Source of the DNA: Nitrospira sp. UBA5699
GTDB taxonomy: Bacteria > Nitrospirota > Nitrospiria > Nitrospirales > Nitrospiraceae
Direction: 5' to 3'
Length of the DNA stretch: 6,258 nt
Assembly (NCBI GenBank): GCA_002420105.1
Contig: DIHJ01000007.1
Location: forward strand, 10,048-16,305
Shown here: one piece after another, positions 1 to 6,034 of the stretch
Numbering within the stretch: the stretch's first letter is position 1
Layout: each line of letters starts with the position of its first letter
Position numbers and translations under genes: made by a program
Notes under the pieces: generated by a model
What the model saw: only the letters and a program-made list of their open reading frames with translations
Told to the model about the DNA's origin: nothing
Database searches by the model: none

Positions 1-306
1 TTAGACGAGGTGGACCGGGCGGTGCTCGACGGGGAAGCAGAAGGCTTTGCAAAGGTCCACGTGGAGGCAGGAACGGATCGCATTTTGGGGGCCACGATCG
101 TCGCGGCCCATGCCGGCGATCTGATCAATGAGTTCACCCTCGCCATGAAGGCCGGTCTAGGGTTAAAGACTCTGGCTTCGACGATTCATCCGTATCCCAC
201 ACAAGGTGAGGTCGTGAAGAAGGTCGCCAACGCCTGGAGGAAGACCACCTTCACCCGACGCCAGAAGAGCATCTTGAGCAAGTGGTTTCTGTGGACGAGG
301 AAATAG
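1..306 (+). CDS. Mercuric-reductase-like pyridine nucleotide-disulfide oxidoreductase, C-terminal end (5' partial)
   Basis: The frame is open from base 1, so this is the last ~101 residues of a longer gene. The visible part is the dimerisation domain of the FAD/NAD(P)-dependent disulfide oxidoreductase family: a beta-strand segment with KVHVEAGTDRILGATIVAAH, then GDLINEFTLAMKAGL, then HPYPTQGE. In lipoamide dehydrogenase and glutathione reductase the last motif carries the catalytic base in HPTxxE; here that His position is Tyr, as in MerA. The protein ends in a basic tail (KWFLWTRK) and has no C-terminal Cys-Cys pair, which true mercuric reductases use to accept Hg(II). It is therefore better called MerA-like than a proven mercuric reductase. 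The FAD and active-site cysteine domains lie outside the window, so substrate cannot be judged. The next gene follows after 51 bases on the same strand, suggesting co-transcription. Confidence 0.85.
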   Translation, partial: LDEVDRAVLDGEAEGFAKVHVEAGTDRILGATIVAAHAGDLINEFTLAMKAGLGLKTLASTIHPYPTQGEVVKKVANAWRKTTFTRRQKSILSKWFLWTRK

Positions 307-343
307 TTTCCCACTCTGAATAGAGATTTCATCCACTCACGCT

Positions 344-349
344 AAAGGA
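344..349 (+). promoter_or_regulatory. Ribosome binding site of the DUF3047 gene
   Basis: AAAGGA lies 8 bases before the ATG at 358. This supports that ATG as the start, which also places a signal peptide at the N-terminus. Confidence 0.6.
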
Positions 350-357
350 TACAGAGC

Positions 358-1125
358 ATGGCACTACGCGTTTCTTACTTGATCGTCAGCATTGCGTGTT
401 TCGTACTCGTCGGAATAAACCTCGGCGGGCCGGAACGGTTGCAAGCCGAATCTCCGACAACCCTTGAGATCGGCACGTTTTCTGCGGTAACCCCGGGTGG
501 CCCATGGCCCAACGGCTGGAAGTCGCTCACCTTTCAGAAGATTCCCCAGCACACGACCTACCGCTTCGTGAAAGACGGCGACCGCGTCGCCGTCAAAGCA
601 GCCAGTCAGGCCTCCTCTTCGGGACTGACGAAAGAAATCCTGATCGATCCGAAGGAATATCCGATCATTCAATGGCAGTGGAAGGTCTCGAATATCTTGA
701 AGGCCGGCAATGTGGCCAAGAAAGAAGGGGACGATTATCCCGCCCGCATCTACGTCACCTTCCAATACGACAGCGCGAAAGTCGGCCTTTTCGGGAAGGC
801 GAAGTATGAGGCAGCTAAGCTGATCTATGGCCAATATCCGCCGCTCGGCGCGATCAACTACATCTGGGAGAGCCGGGCACCGGTGGGGACCGCCGTGCCG
901 AATCCCTATACCGATCAGGTCCACATGATCGTGGTGGAAAGCGGGACGGCCAAACTGAATACCTGGATCACAGAAGAGCGCAACGTCTACGAAGACTACA
1001 AGCGCACCTTCGGCGAGGAGCCCCCGATGATCTCCGGCATCGCCATCATGACCGACACCGACAATACCGGCGAGGCCGCAGAGGCCTATTACGGAGACAT
1101 CGTGTTCAAGAAGAGCCTGCAGTAA
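358..1125 (+). CDS. DUF3047 domain-containing exported protein
   Basis: A 255-residue protein. Residues 1 to about 30 form a signal peptide: Arg near the start, a hydrophobic stretch (VSYLIVSIACFVLVGI) and a likely cleavage site after LQA, so the mature protein should be periplasmic. The rest matches the DUF3047 family as I know it: the early GWKSLTF segment, YPIIQWQWKV near residue 100, DDYPARIYVTF near 125, NYIWES near 168, and the C-terminal ISGIAIMTDTDNTGEAAEAYYGDI. The DTDNTGE and AYYGDI motifs resemble carbohydrate-binding-like beta-sandwich proteins, but the function of the family is not established. It is complete in length for this family. The gene lies 51 bases downstream of the oxidoreductase and ends 9 bases from the convergent restriction gene, so it is the edge of the resident region rather than part of the defence operon. 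Confidence 0.88.
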   Translation: MALRVSYLIVSIACFVLVGINLGGPERLQAESPTTLEIGTFSAVTPGGPWPNGWKSLTFQKIPQHTTYRFVKDGDRVAVKAASQASSSGLTKEILIDPKEYPIIQWQWKVSNILKAGNVAKKEGDDYPARIYVTFQYDSAKVGLFGKAKYEAAKLIYGQYPPLGAINYIWESRAPVGTAVPNPYTDQVHMIVVESGTAKLNTWITEERNVYEDYKRTFGEEPPMISGIAIMTDTDNTGEAAEAYYGDIVFKKSLQ

Positions 1126-1129
1126 CTCA

Positions 1130-1147
1130 GGGTGCTATCGCTCACCC
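1130..1147. terminator. Possible weak stem-loop between convergent genes
   Basis: GGGTG at 1130-1134 pairs with CACCC at 1143-1147 around an 8-base loop. It sits at the junction of the DUF3047 gene (+) and the restriction gene (-), partly inside the end of the latter. The stem is only 5 bp and there is no clean T-run on either side, so it is at best a weak bidirectional terminator and may be chance. Confidence 0.22.
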
Positions 1148-4100
1148 ATTTGTTCAATGATCTGCGGGATGTCCGAGACCTTCTTTGCAATCGCGTACTG
1201 CCACTTTCCATAAGTCCCATCCGCATTGACCGCGCCAACCCACCGTTCAGCCGCTGCCCGTTTTACCTCTTCAAGAGGATCGTACCCCTTGGTCTCAAGG
1301 ATGAGGTGGCATGCAGAATCTGTCCTGAGTCGAACGAGAAAATCCGGCACGTAATCGTGCATCTGGCCGTTGTGGAGGTAGGGGATGGCGAAGCCGAGCC
1401 CGGCATTCTTGACGAAGGCCTGGACGGCGTTGCTCTTGTCCAAGTAATAGGCGGCCGATTGCTCCCACTGTTTCGTGTCCGCAACGACATAGTTGAGGTG
1501 CGATTTGTTCACCTCCCGCGCCTCGCGACTCGTCCAGAAATCGACGTCCGCCGTGGAGCCTGGCCCGCGTGTCGCCTCATAGCGAGGGACCTCGGGCGCT
1601 TCTCCTTGCGAGGTATCAGGCCGAACGGCCTCCAACAACCGCTCGACAACCCACCCGTAGTAAGGCGCGAGAAAGAGATCTTTCTTATCGGCTGGAGGCC
1701 GAGCCTCCACCTTCTCGTCGAGATACCGTTGGATGATGCCGGCCAGTTGGGGGAAAAGTTTGTGCGTTGGAATCGTGCAGTGTTTCTGGGCAACATACTC
1801 CCTCGCGAGCGTCTTGGCGAGATCGAACACCAATTCCTGCATCCGGCGCTTCCCGCGAAACTCTTCCAGATTGACCTCATCCACCCGACCGGGACCGCTG
1901 AGAGTGAGCTTGCCTTTCGTGGTGACGTGCAGGCCCTTCACCTCGACCTCGGGCGGGATGCGACCCGGCTCCAGGACCAACGGAGGCACACTCGCCCAAT
2001 CGACCATCACCCTGTTGCGAATCGCCTGGGTATAACCTTCCACGCGCGGAAATGTGATTTCGAACCGGGCTTTCGCCGGGAGAGCATGGACATGGTATCG
2101 CGTCACGCGAGGCTGAGGCTGTCCTTGAGGATTGGCTTTGAACGGGATCACTTCAAACGGAACGCCGAACACCTTGGCCACTTCCTCGGTCAGCTTGCCG
2201 TCGGGACCGACCTCATAATTGGCTCGCCTCAAGCCTCGTCCCACCACCTGCTCGCAGAGCAACTGCGACATGAAGGGCCGAAGCCCGATGATGTGCGTCA
2301 CCGTGTTGCAATCCCACCCCTCCGTCAGCATGCCCACACTGACGATACACCGGACATCCCGACCGGGCGGGTGATCAGGCCGCCCCAGTTTGTCGGCCAG
2401 CTCCTTGAAGCCGTCGGGATAGAGCGGCCTTCCCATTCGATCGGTCGGCCAGGCCGTCTTCCCCACGGTATCCAGCGTGAAGCGCATCCAGCGGACTTCG
2501 TCGTTCTTGGCCTCACCCGAATCCGACTCATGCACCACCTTGGAATCCACCCGGATCGTGTTCTGCCGCCCGTTGTTCTTGAATCCTTCGAGCTTCACCG
2601 GCGGGATGCCGGTCGGCGCCTTGTCTTCCGCCAGCCACTCGTACAGCACCTTGGCAATCTGCGTGTTCTTACACACCAGGATGAACACCGGGGGCCTGGG
2701 ATCGTCGCGATCCTTCACCCATTCCTCCCGCTCCTTCTCCCACAGACCGCCCAGCATCGCGATCGGATGATGGGCATACTTCAAGATCGCCTCAGGTTTG
2801 GGGTTCGCTTTCTTTCCACCACGCTCAGCCGGAGTGAGTTGGGGCAGAATCCAGTGCCAGATGTTGAAGTAGCCGGGAATCTCCTTCCCGGTGGTATCGC
2901 GCACCGCGAGCTGGGGGATTTTCACCAAGCCCGACTCGATCGCGTCGATCAATCCGAAGTCGCTTGCCACCCACGGAAAGGGCCGATTCGTGTCCTGACC
3001 GACGCGACCGAGAAAGTAGGGGGTGGCGGAGAGATCGAGGCAGAAATTGATGCCGCGCAGCTTCTGAATCCGGTCCAGTCCGTCGATCCAGACCGTCGCT
3101 TCTTTGAAGTAGTTTTCCGCCTCCTCGTCCTCGCCAAAGAAGTCTTCCTCTTCGTCATCTCGCTGTTCGCGCACGATCCGATAGGCATGGTGCGCTTCGT
3201 CATTCATCACGAGGATGTTCTGCTTGCCGCCTACCTCACGCCCAAGAATACGATTGACCAGCGCCGTGTCGCTTTCGACATAGCGCCGCGCTTCCACCGT
3301 CACTTTCTTGAGCATTCCATCCTTGTCCCGATCCTCGTCAAGCACCGTCAGCAACCCCGCCGCCACCTGCCGTTCCAAATCTTCCAGGGTGAGATAGCGG
3401 GTACCGCGCGCCGTCGTTGTCTTGGGCCCGATGGTGATGGTCTCCTTCGTCCGCACCTCCACGCCCGCCTTGTTGACTCTCGCCCCGACGCCGCCGGTTT
3501 GAATCGATTGGGGCTCGAACACATGCCAGTTGGTGACGAGCACGCGCCCCTGCGTCAGCAACGGCATCAGGTGGGATGGCACGAGATCACGCGTACGGTA
3601 CAGGCTGGCCTCGCCACCTTCAGGGTCCAACTCTCGAAGCCGGTTCTTGATCGTGACATTCGGGCAGACGATCAGCACCACGTCGGAGAATCGCGCATCA
3701 CTGCGGTCATTCACCTTATTGAGGATGCTCCAGGCCGCCAGCATCCCCATCACCGTGGTCTTGCCGGACCCCGTCGCCATCTTGCAGGCATAGCGCCGAA
3801 ATCCGGCAAAGCCGTCGTTCCGCTTGTCCTCGCTGATTTGTTCCTGGGGAATCTCGATGCCCTGCCGATAGTCGGCTCTGGCTTCGGTGAGGAAGACGAT
3901 TGTCTCTGCCGCATCGAGCTGCGCGAAGAAGAGCCGCTGCGCCCGCCCGTCGCGCCGCCACCAGTGCAACAGCTCCAGGGTGGTTCTGGTGACGCCGGGA
4001 TAGCCTTCGGACCGCCACTTCTTCACCTGCCCGCGAATGCGGTTGACGAGCTTCAGTTCGATGGCGGTGCCGACGACGCGGCCGGCTTCCGTCTCCGGCT

Positions 4101-4245
4101 TGGCTTTCGGATCGCGATAGAAATACATCGCCGGACGGCGGCCCGGCCGCCGCTCAGGCGTTTCGCCTTCCACGATATGCCAATGTTCTGTGGGTTCGTC
4201 GAATGGAGCATTCAGGATGGGTTCCGGAACTTCGTAGCCGCTCAT
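1135..4245 (-). CDS. Type III-like restriction subunit: DEAD/DEAH helicase with PD-(D/E)XK nuclease (BPTD_3080-like)
   Basis: A 1036-residue protein that should cleave unmodified DNA using ATP-driven translocation, with a partner methyltransferase. Visible domains: an N-terminal region (1-150); superfamily 2 helicase core with Walker A MATGSGKT (156-163), DEAH box (349-352), SATP (406-409), GMLTEGWDCNTV (638-649) and motif VI QVVGRGLRR (666-674); and a C-terminal nuclease with VPDF (D968) and LETKG (E984, K986), the PD-(D/E)XK signature. Length and layout fit Res-type subunits, and the style matches the family annotated as BPTD_3080 restriction endonucleases. An acidic stretch (DDEEEDFFGEDEEAE, 363-377) follows the DEAH box. 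All key residues are present, so it looks intact. The start codon overlaps the HEPN stop as ATGA (4 bases), implying translational coupling. The likely methyltransferase partner is at 5957-6258, about 1.7 kb upstream, with toxin-antitoxin genes between. Confidence 0.9.
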   Translation of the reverse strand: MSGYEVPEPILNAPFDEPTEHWHIVEGETPERRPGRRPAMYFYRDPKAKPETEAGRVVGTAIELKLVNRIRGQVKKWRSEGYPGVTRTTLELLHWWRRDGRAQRLFFAQLDAAETIVFLTEARADYRQGIEIPQEQISEDKRNDGFAGFRRYACKMATGSGKTTVMGMLAAWSILNKVNDRSDARFSDVVLIVCPNVTIKNRLRELDPEGGEASLYRTRDLVPSHLMPLLTQGRVLVTNWHVFEPQSIQTGGVGARVNKAGVEVRTKETITIGPKTTTARGTRYLTLEDLERQVAAGLLTVLDEDRDKDGMLKKVTVEARRYVESDTALVNRILGREVGGKQNILVMNDEAHHAYRIVREQRDDEEEDFFGEDEEAENYFKEATVWIDGLDRIQKLRGINFCLDLSATPYFLGRVGQDTNRPFPWVASDFGLIDAIESGLVKIPQLAVRDTTGKEIPGYFNIWHWILPQLTPAERGGKKANPKPEAILKYAHHPIAMLGGLWEKEREEWVKDRDDPRPPVFILVCKNTQIAKVLYEWLAEDKAPTGIPPVKLEGFKNNGRQNTIRVDSKVVHESDSGEAKNDEVRWMRFTLDTVGKTAWPTDRMGRPLYPDGFKELADKLGRPDHPPGRDVRCIVSVGMLTEGWDCNTVTHIIGLRPFMSQLLCEQVVGRGLRRANYEVGPDGKLTEEVAKVFGVPFEVIPFKANPQGQPQPRVTRYHVHALPAKARFEITFPRVEGYTQAIRNRVMVDWASVPPLVLEPGRIPPEVEVKGLHVTTKGKLTLSGPGRVDEVNLEEFRGKRRMQELVFDLAKTLAREYVAQKHCTIPTHKLFPQLAGIIQRYLDEKVEARPPADKKDLFLAPYYGWVVERLLEAVRPDTSQGEAPEVPRYEATRGPGSTADVDFWTSREAREVNKSHLNYVVADTKQWEQSAAYYLDKSNAVQAFVKNAGLGFAIPYLHNGQMHDYVPDFLVRLRTDSACHLILETKGYDPLEEVKRAAAERWVGAVNADGTYGKWQYAIAKKVSDIPQIIEQMGER

Positions 4246-4640
4246 AGGTGTTTCGGCAACAGCGAGAGGATTTTGGTGCGGATGCGATACGCCGCCGCTA
4301 CCACGTCGCGACCATCCGCCTCGTCAGGCTCGAAGAGATCATCCGGATAGCGAGCTGCTACACCATATGTCGTCAGCTTTCGGCAATCCGACTCCAAGTC
4401 GGTAAGCCCGGCGTCGCATTCGACGCACTTCGCAAGCAAGGCCACCAGGTCATGCGTCTTCGAGAGATCGCGCCCGTGATAGACCGGAAAAGCCTTCAAG
4501 AGTTTTTCGGCAGCCTGTTGGGCGTGAAAGCACACCGTATCCCAGGGAATCTCTTTGGCAACGAGGTTGTTTTCGATGTTCAATAGATCGTGTTCAGCCT
4601 TGCGCAGCCAAGCCGAAAAGTTTGACTCAGGGCTGCTCAT
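4242..4640 (-). CDS. HEPN domain protein, probable RNase-type toxin of an MNT-HEPN pair
   Basis: A 132-residue, mostly helical protein of the HEPN family (PF05168-like). Typical features: N-terminal WLRKAEHDLL (11-20), CFHAQQAAEKLLKAF (38-51), RDLSKTHDL (57-65) and C-terminal RYPDDLFEPDEADGRDVVAAA (97-117). R57 and H63 form an Rx5H pair, within the Rx4-6H pattern of HEPN RNases. The extended RX4HXY motif of HepT, whose Tyr is AMPylated by MntA, is not present: Asp-Leu follows the His. Whether this protein is an active RNase is therefore an inference. It overlaps the upstream nucleotidyltransferase by 14 bases and the downstream restriction gene by 4, so the three are expected to be translated together. 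Its Shine-Dalgarno AAAGGAGG (4653-4660) lies inside the nucleotidyltransferase gene and within a possible hairpin. Confidence 0.85.
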   Translation of the reverse strand: MSSPESNFSAWLRKAEHDLLNIENNLVAKEIPWDTVCFHAQQAAEKLLKAFPVYHGRDLSKTHDLVALLAKCVECDAGLTDLESDCRKLTTYGVAARYPDDLFEPDEADGRDVVAAAYRIRTKILSLLPKHL

Positions 4641-4944
4641 ACAGCACCTTGCCCTCCTTTTCGATCATCGAAAGGAGTGTGCCATTGACGTGGCGCAGAC
4701 GCCGAACTTCCTCCGGCGTGTACACCACAATATCCATCGGCCAGGGACGCAACCCGAAGACTTCGCTCACCTCGATGGCCCGCTCCGGCGGGCGGCGCGG
4801 CGTGTCCATTTCGATGAACAGGTCCAGATCACTGTCCGGCCTGGCATCACCTCGCGCATGGCTGCCGAAGACCACGATACGCTTCGGGTGAAAGCGCTCG
4901 ACGATCGTTTTCGTAACATGGTCCAGCAATGCCGCCTGTGTCAT
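4627..4944 (-). CDS. MntA-like minimal nucleotidyltransferase, probable antitoxin to the HEPN protein
   Basis: A 105-residue protein with the minimal nucleotidyltransferase fold. The signature GSHARGDARPDSDLD (27-41) is GSx10DxD, with metal-binding D39 and D41 and a third carboxylate at D71 (PMDIVVY). The C-terminus IEKEGKVLYE is usual for this family. Length is normal and all catalytic residues are kept. In characterised type VII systems (MntA-HepT) such proteins AMPylate the HEPN toxin and so neutralise it; here the HEPN partner lacks the canonical target motif, so the exact chemistry is uncertain. The start at 4944 is supported by AAGGAG (4954-4959) 9 bases upstream. The gene begins 27 bases after the leftover methyltransferase stop codon and overlaps the HEPN gene by 14 bases. 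Confidence 0.88.
   Translation of the reverse strand: MTQAALLDHVTKTIVERFHPKRIVVFGSHARGDARPDSDLDLFIEMDTPRRPPERAIEVSEVFGLRPWPMDIVVYTPEEVRRLRHVNGTLLSMIEKEGKVLYEQP
4654..4677 (-). promoter_or_regulatory. Possible hairpin masking the HEPN ribosome binding site
   Basis: In the mRNA (- strand) CUCCUUU (4677-4671) can pair perfectly with AAAGGAG (4660-4654), with one bulged A and two further CG pairs around a five-base loop. The right arm is most of the HEPN Shine-Dalgarno AAAGGAGG (4653-4660), 12 bases before its ATG. The element lies within the last codons of the nucleotidyltransferase, so a ribosome translating that gene would open it. A second, closer purine patch AAGGTG (4645-4650) lies outside the stem and could still allow initiation. 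The structure is read by eye and the energy was not computed. Confidence 0.4.
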
Positions 4945-4969
4945 GGACGACGTCTCCTTGTAGCCCCAG

Positions 4970-5049
4970 CTCTACGCCAGCTTCTTCACCACCAGCAATT
5001 CGTTGCCCCGGTCGTCGATGACCTTGACGGCGATCTGCTTGTGCTCGCC
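4970..5049. repeat. 80-bp direct repeat, copy A (79/80 identical to 5955-6034)
   Basis: Matches 5955-6034 at every base except 5039 (t here, c at 6024). Read on the - strand it is the 3' end of the methyltransferase gene including the TAG stop and 2 bases beyond. Identity stops abruptly at both ends. The two copies are 985 bases apart and flank the DUF2281-DUF2281-PIN block. Confidence 0.97.
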
Positions 5050-5097
5050 CGCCGCGAACGATACGGGCCGACCAGCTCCCTCATGCCAACACCTCAT
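4972..5097 (-). pseudogene. Leftover C-terminal fragment of a site-specific DNA methyltransferase
   Basis: The - strand frame encodes GEHKQIAVKVIDD followed by RGNELLVVKKLA and TAG, the same as the end of the methyltransferase at 5957 except K for R. Upstream of GEH the similarity fades within a few codons (an F is still shared). An ATG at 5097 would make a 41-residue peptide that overlaps the end of the PIN gene by 17 bases, but no Shine-Dalgarno was obvious and only the last ~27 residues are recognisable. I treat it as a remnant of the methyltransferase tail, not a working gene. The few divergent codons suggest it came from a slightly different allele. A short translated peptide cannot be excluded. 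Confidence 0.75.
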
Positions 5098-5479
5098 GGG
5101 GCTGCTTCCGCCCCCGTTCCGTCCGGTCGAAGTCGGCATCGAAGCTCACGATGACGAGATTATGTTTGTCGGCAGCCACGTATTGGTAGGCATCATCGAA
5201 ATCGAGCCCGAACTGCTTTGAGCGCCGTGTAATATCGGCTAGATCGGCCGGAACCAGGCGTAACAGCGTCATGCCACCGGTAAAAAGCAAGTCCTCGACG
5301 GCTCGCAGGAAGATATCGTGCAAATTGCGGCGAATCAGCAGGATGCCCAGCGAATAGAGCGAGAATTCCGTGAGAAAGAGCTGCTCCGAAGAAGCATGTT
5401 CAAGAAATCGTTTCACTTCCTCGGCTTTGGCTTGTCGGAGCAAGACTTCCAGGATGAGGTTAGTGTCCACCAGATACAT
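5081..5479 (-). CDS. PIN domain (VapC-like) toxin, probable ribonuclease
   Basis: A 132-residue PIN-fold protein. It starts with MYLVDTNLILEVLL (D5), and carries the other expected acidic residues at E38 (LTEFS), D93/D96 (GLDFDDAYQY) and D114 (SFDADFD), ending with the common PxEVL tail. VapC-type PIN toxins are Mg2+-dependent RNases that usually cut tRNA or rRNA; the target here cannot be told. I chose the ATG at 5479, not the longer frame back to 5566, because PIN proteins begin right before the VDTN strand and the extension lies inside the antitoxin gene. The gene overlaps the upstream DUF2281 antitoxin by 20 bases, a typical antitoxin-toxin arrangement. All catalytic residues are present, so it looks active. 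Confidence 0.88.
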   Translation of the reverse strand: MYLVDTNLILEVLLRQAKAEEVKRFLEHASSEQLFLTEFSLYSLGILLIRRNLHDIFLRAVEDLLFTGGMTLLRLVPADLADITRRSKQFGLDFDDAYQYVAADKHNLVIVSFDADFDRTERGRKQPHEVLA

Positions 5480-5684
5480 CGTCACCCCACCATTCGAGAA
5501 TCTTATGCTGCAGTTCGACGGAAGTGTGCTGCTCCCGCAAGTCAGCGAGCGCTCCTTCCCATGCAAACTTCATTTTGCCTCTGGGATGGGGAACACGCCG
5601 ATCGATCAAGAAATCGACAAAGTCCTCCACTTCACGCCTGAGGTCAGGGGGTAAGCCTTTGATGCGGTCCTCAAGCGACGGCAT
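5460..5684 (-). CDS. DUF2281-type antitoxin paired with the PIN toxin
   Basis: A 74-residue protein. The N-terminal part (LEDRIKGLPPDLRREVEDFV, residues 4-23, then DFLIDRR) is the DUF2281 core, found in small antitoxins next to PIN toxins. The C-terminal part carries W42 and the motif TSVELQHKILEWWGDD, likely the toxin-binding tail. Shine-Dalgarno AAGGAGG (5694-5700) lies 9 bases before the ATG. The gene overlaps the PIN gene by 20 bases, so it is the cognate antitoxin by position. It is 47% identical without gaps to the neighbouring gene at 5721-5927, so the two arose by duplication or by capture of related modules. Its expected role is to bind and inhibit the PIN toxin and repress the operon, by analogy with VapB; DNA binding is not shown by a recognisable fold. 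Confidence 0.82.
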   Translation of the reverse strand: MPSLEDRIKGLPPDLRREVEDFVDFLIDRRVPHPRGKMKFAWEGALADLREQHTSVELQHKILEWWGDDVSGGH

Positions 5685-5701
5685 AGCGCGGATCCTCCTT
5701 G

Positions 5702-5716
5702 GTATCGGCCGAATAC
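5702..5716. promoter_or_regulatory. Imperfect palindrome between the two antitoxin genes, possible operator
   Basis: GTATCGGCCGAATAC is an inverted repeat (GTAT / CGGCCG / ATAC) with one extra A. It occupies much of the 36-base gap between the two DUF2281 genes and lies just before the Shine-Dalgarno of the second. VapBC-type complexes bind palindromes near their own antitoxin gene, so this could be an operator for the second pair. No clear -35/-10 boxes were seen with it. Confidence 0.3.
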
Positions 5717-5720
5717 ATCG

Positions 5721-5927
5721 TCAGTCGCCCCTCCACTCCAGCGCTTTCTTTTGAAGCTCCAAGGACGTGTATTGGCCGCGGAATTCCTTAAGACCACCGG
5801 CCCAGTCCATGCGCAAGTATTTTCGTTTCGGCCTGACCTTCGTATCGACCAGGTATTGAGCATACTCACGCACTTCATTTTGAAGCTGCGGCGGCAACTC
5901 CTTGATCAACTCTTCCAGCGATTTCAT
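5721..5927 (-). CDS. Second DUF2281-type antitoxin, without its own adjacent toxin
   Basis: A 68-residue protein with the same layout as the gene at 5460-5684: N-terminal LEELIKELPPQLQNEVREYA (residues 4-23), then QYLVDTK, then a tail with W42 and TSLELQKKALEWRGD. It aligns over its full length with its neighbour, 32 of 68 residues identical. A strong Shine-Dalgarno AGGAGG (5934-5939) sits 6 bases before the ATG. Instead of a toxin gene it is followed after 36 bases by the second antitoxin. It could be an orphan whose toxin was lost, a second partner of the same PIN protein, or a decoy against related toxins. It begins 29 bases after the methyltransferase stop, so it is probably transcribed from that gene's promoter. 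Confidence 0.8.
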   Translation of the reverse strand: MKSLEELIKELPPQLQNEVREYAQYLVDTKVRPKRKYLRMDWAGGLKEFRGQYTSLELQKKALEWRGD

Positions 5928-5954
5928 GGGCCACCTCCTGCCAACTCAATCATA

Positions 5955-6034
5955 CTCTACGCCAGCTTCTTCACCACCAGCAATTCGTTGCCCCGGTCGT
6001 CGATGACCTTGACGGCGATCTGCCTGTGCTCGCC
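5955..6034. repeat. 80-bp direct repeat, copy B (within the methyltransferase 3' end)
   Basis: The partner of 4970-5049, differing only at 6024. Here the repeat lies in the intact reading frame of the methyltransferase, so this is the functional gene end, and copy A is the separated remnant. The repeat begins 2 bases past the TAG stop and runs into the coding region. Confidence 0.97.

Noticed and set aside
364..924. A 186-residue frame on the - strand
   Set aside because: Opposite the DUF3047 gene, which has a signal peptide, a ribosome binding site and family motifs; no domain seen in the antisense product.
1132..4350. A 1072-residue open frame on the + strand
   Set aside because: It lies opposite the restriction gene, whose helicase and nuclease motifs are unmistakable. 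The + strand product shows no recognisable domain and is rich in His, Arg and Pro, typical of an antisense shadow in GC-rich DNA.
5081..5566. A longer N-terminus for the PIN protein
   Set aside because: The extra 29 residues have no PIN character and lie within the antitoxin gene; the VDTN strand starts right after the ATG at 5479.
5671..5718. A 15-codon frame (MYSADTKEDPRYAVA) between the two antitoxins
   Set aside because: It starts 2 bases after the first antitoxin stop and overlaps the second antitoxin start, so it might be a coupling peptide, but it is too short to support as a gene.
4970..6034. An insertion sequence or composite transposon
   Set aside because: The direct repeats are coding sequence of the methyltransferase tail, without terminal inverted repeats or a transposase between them.
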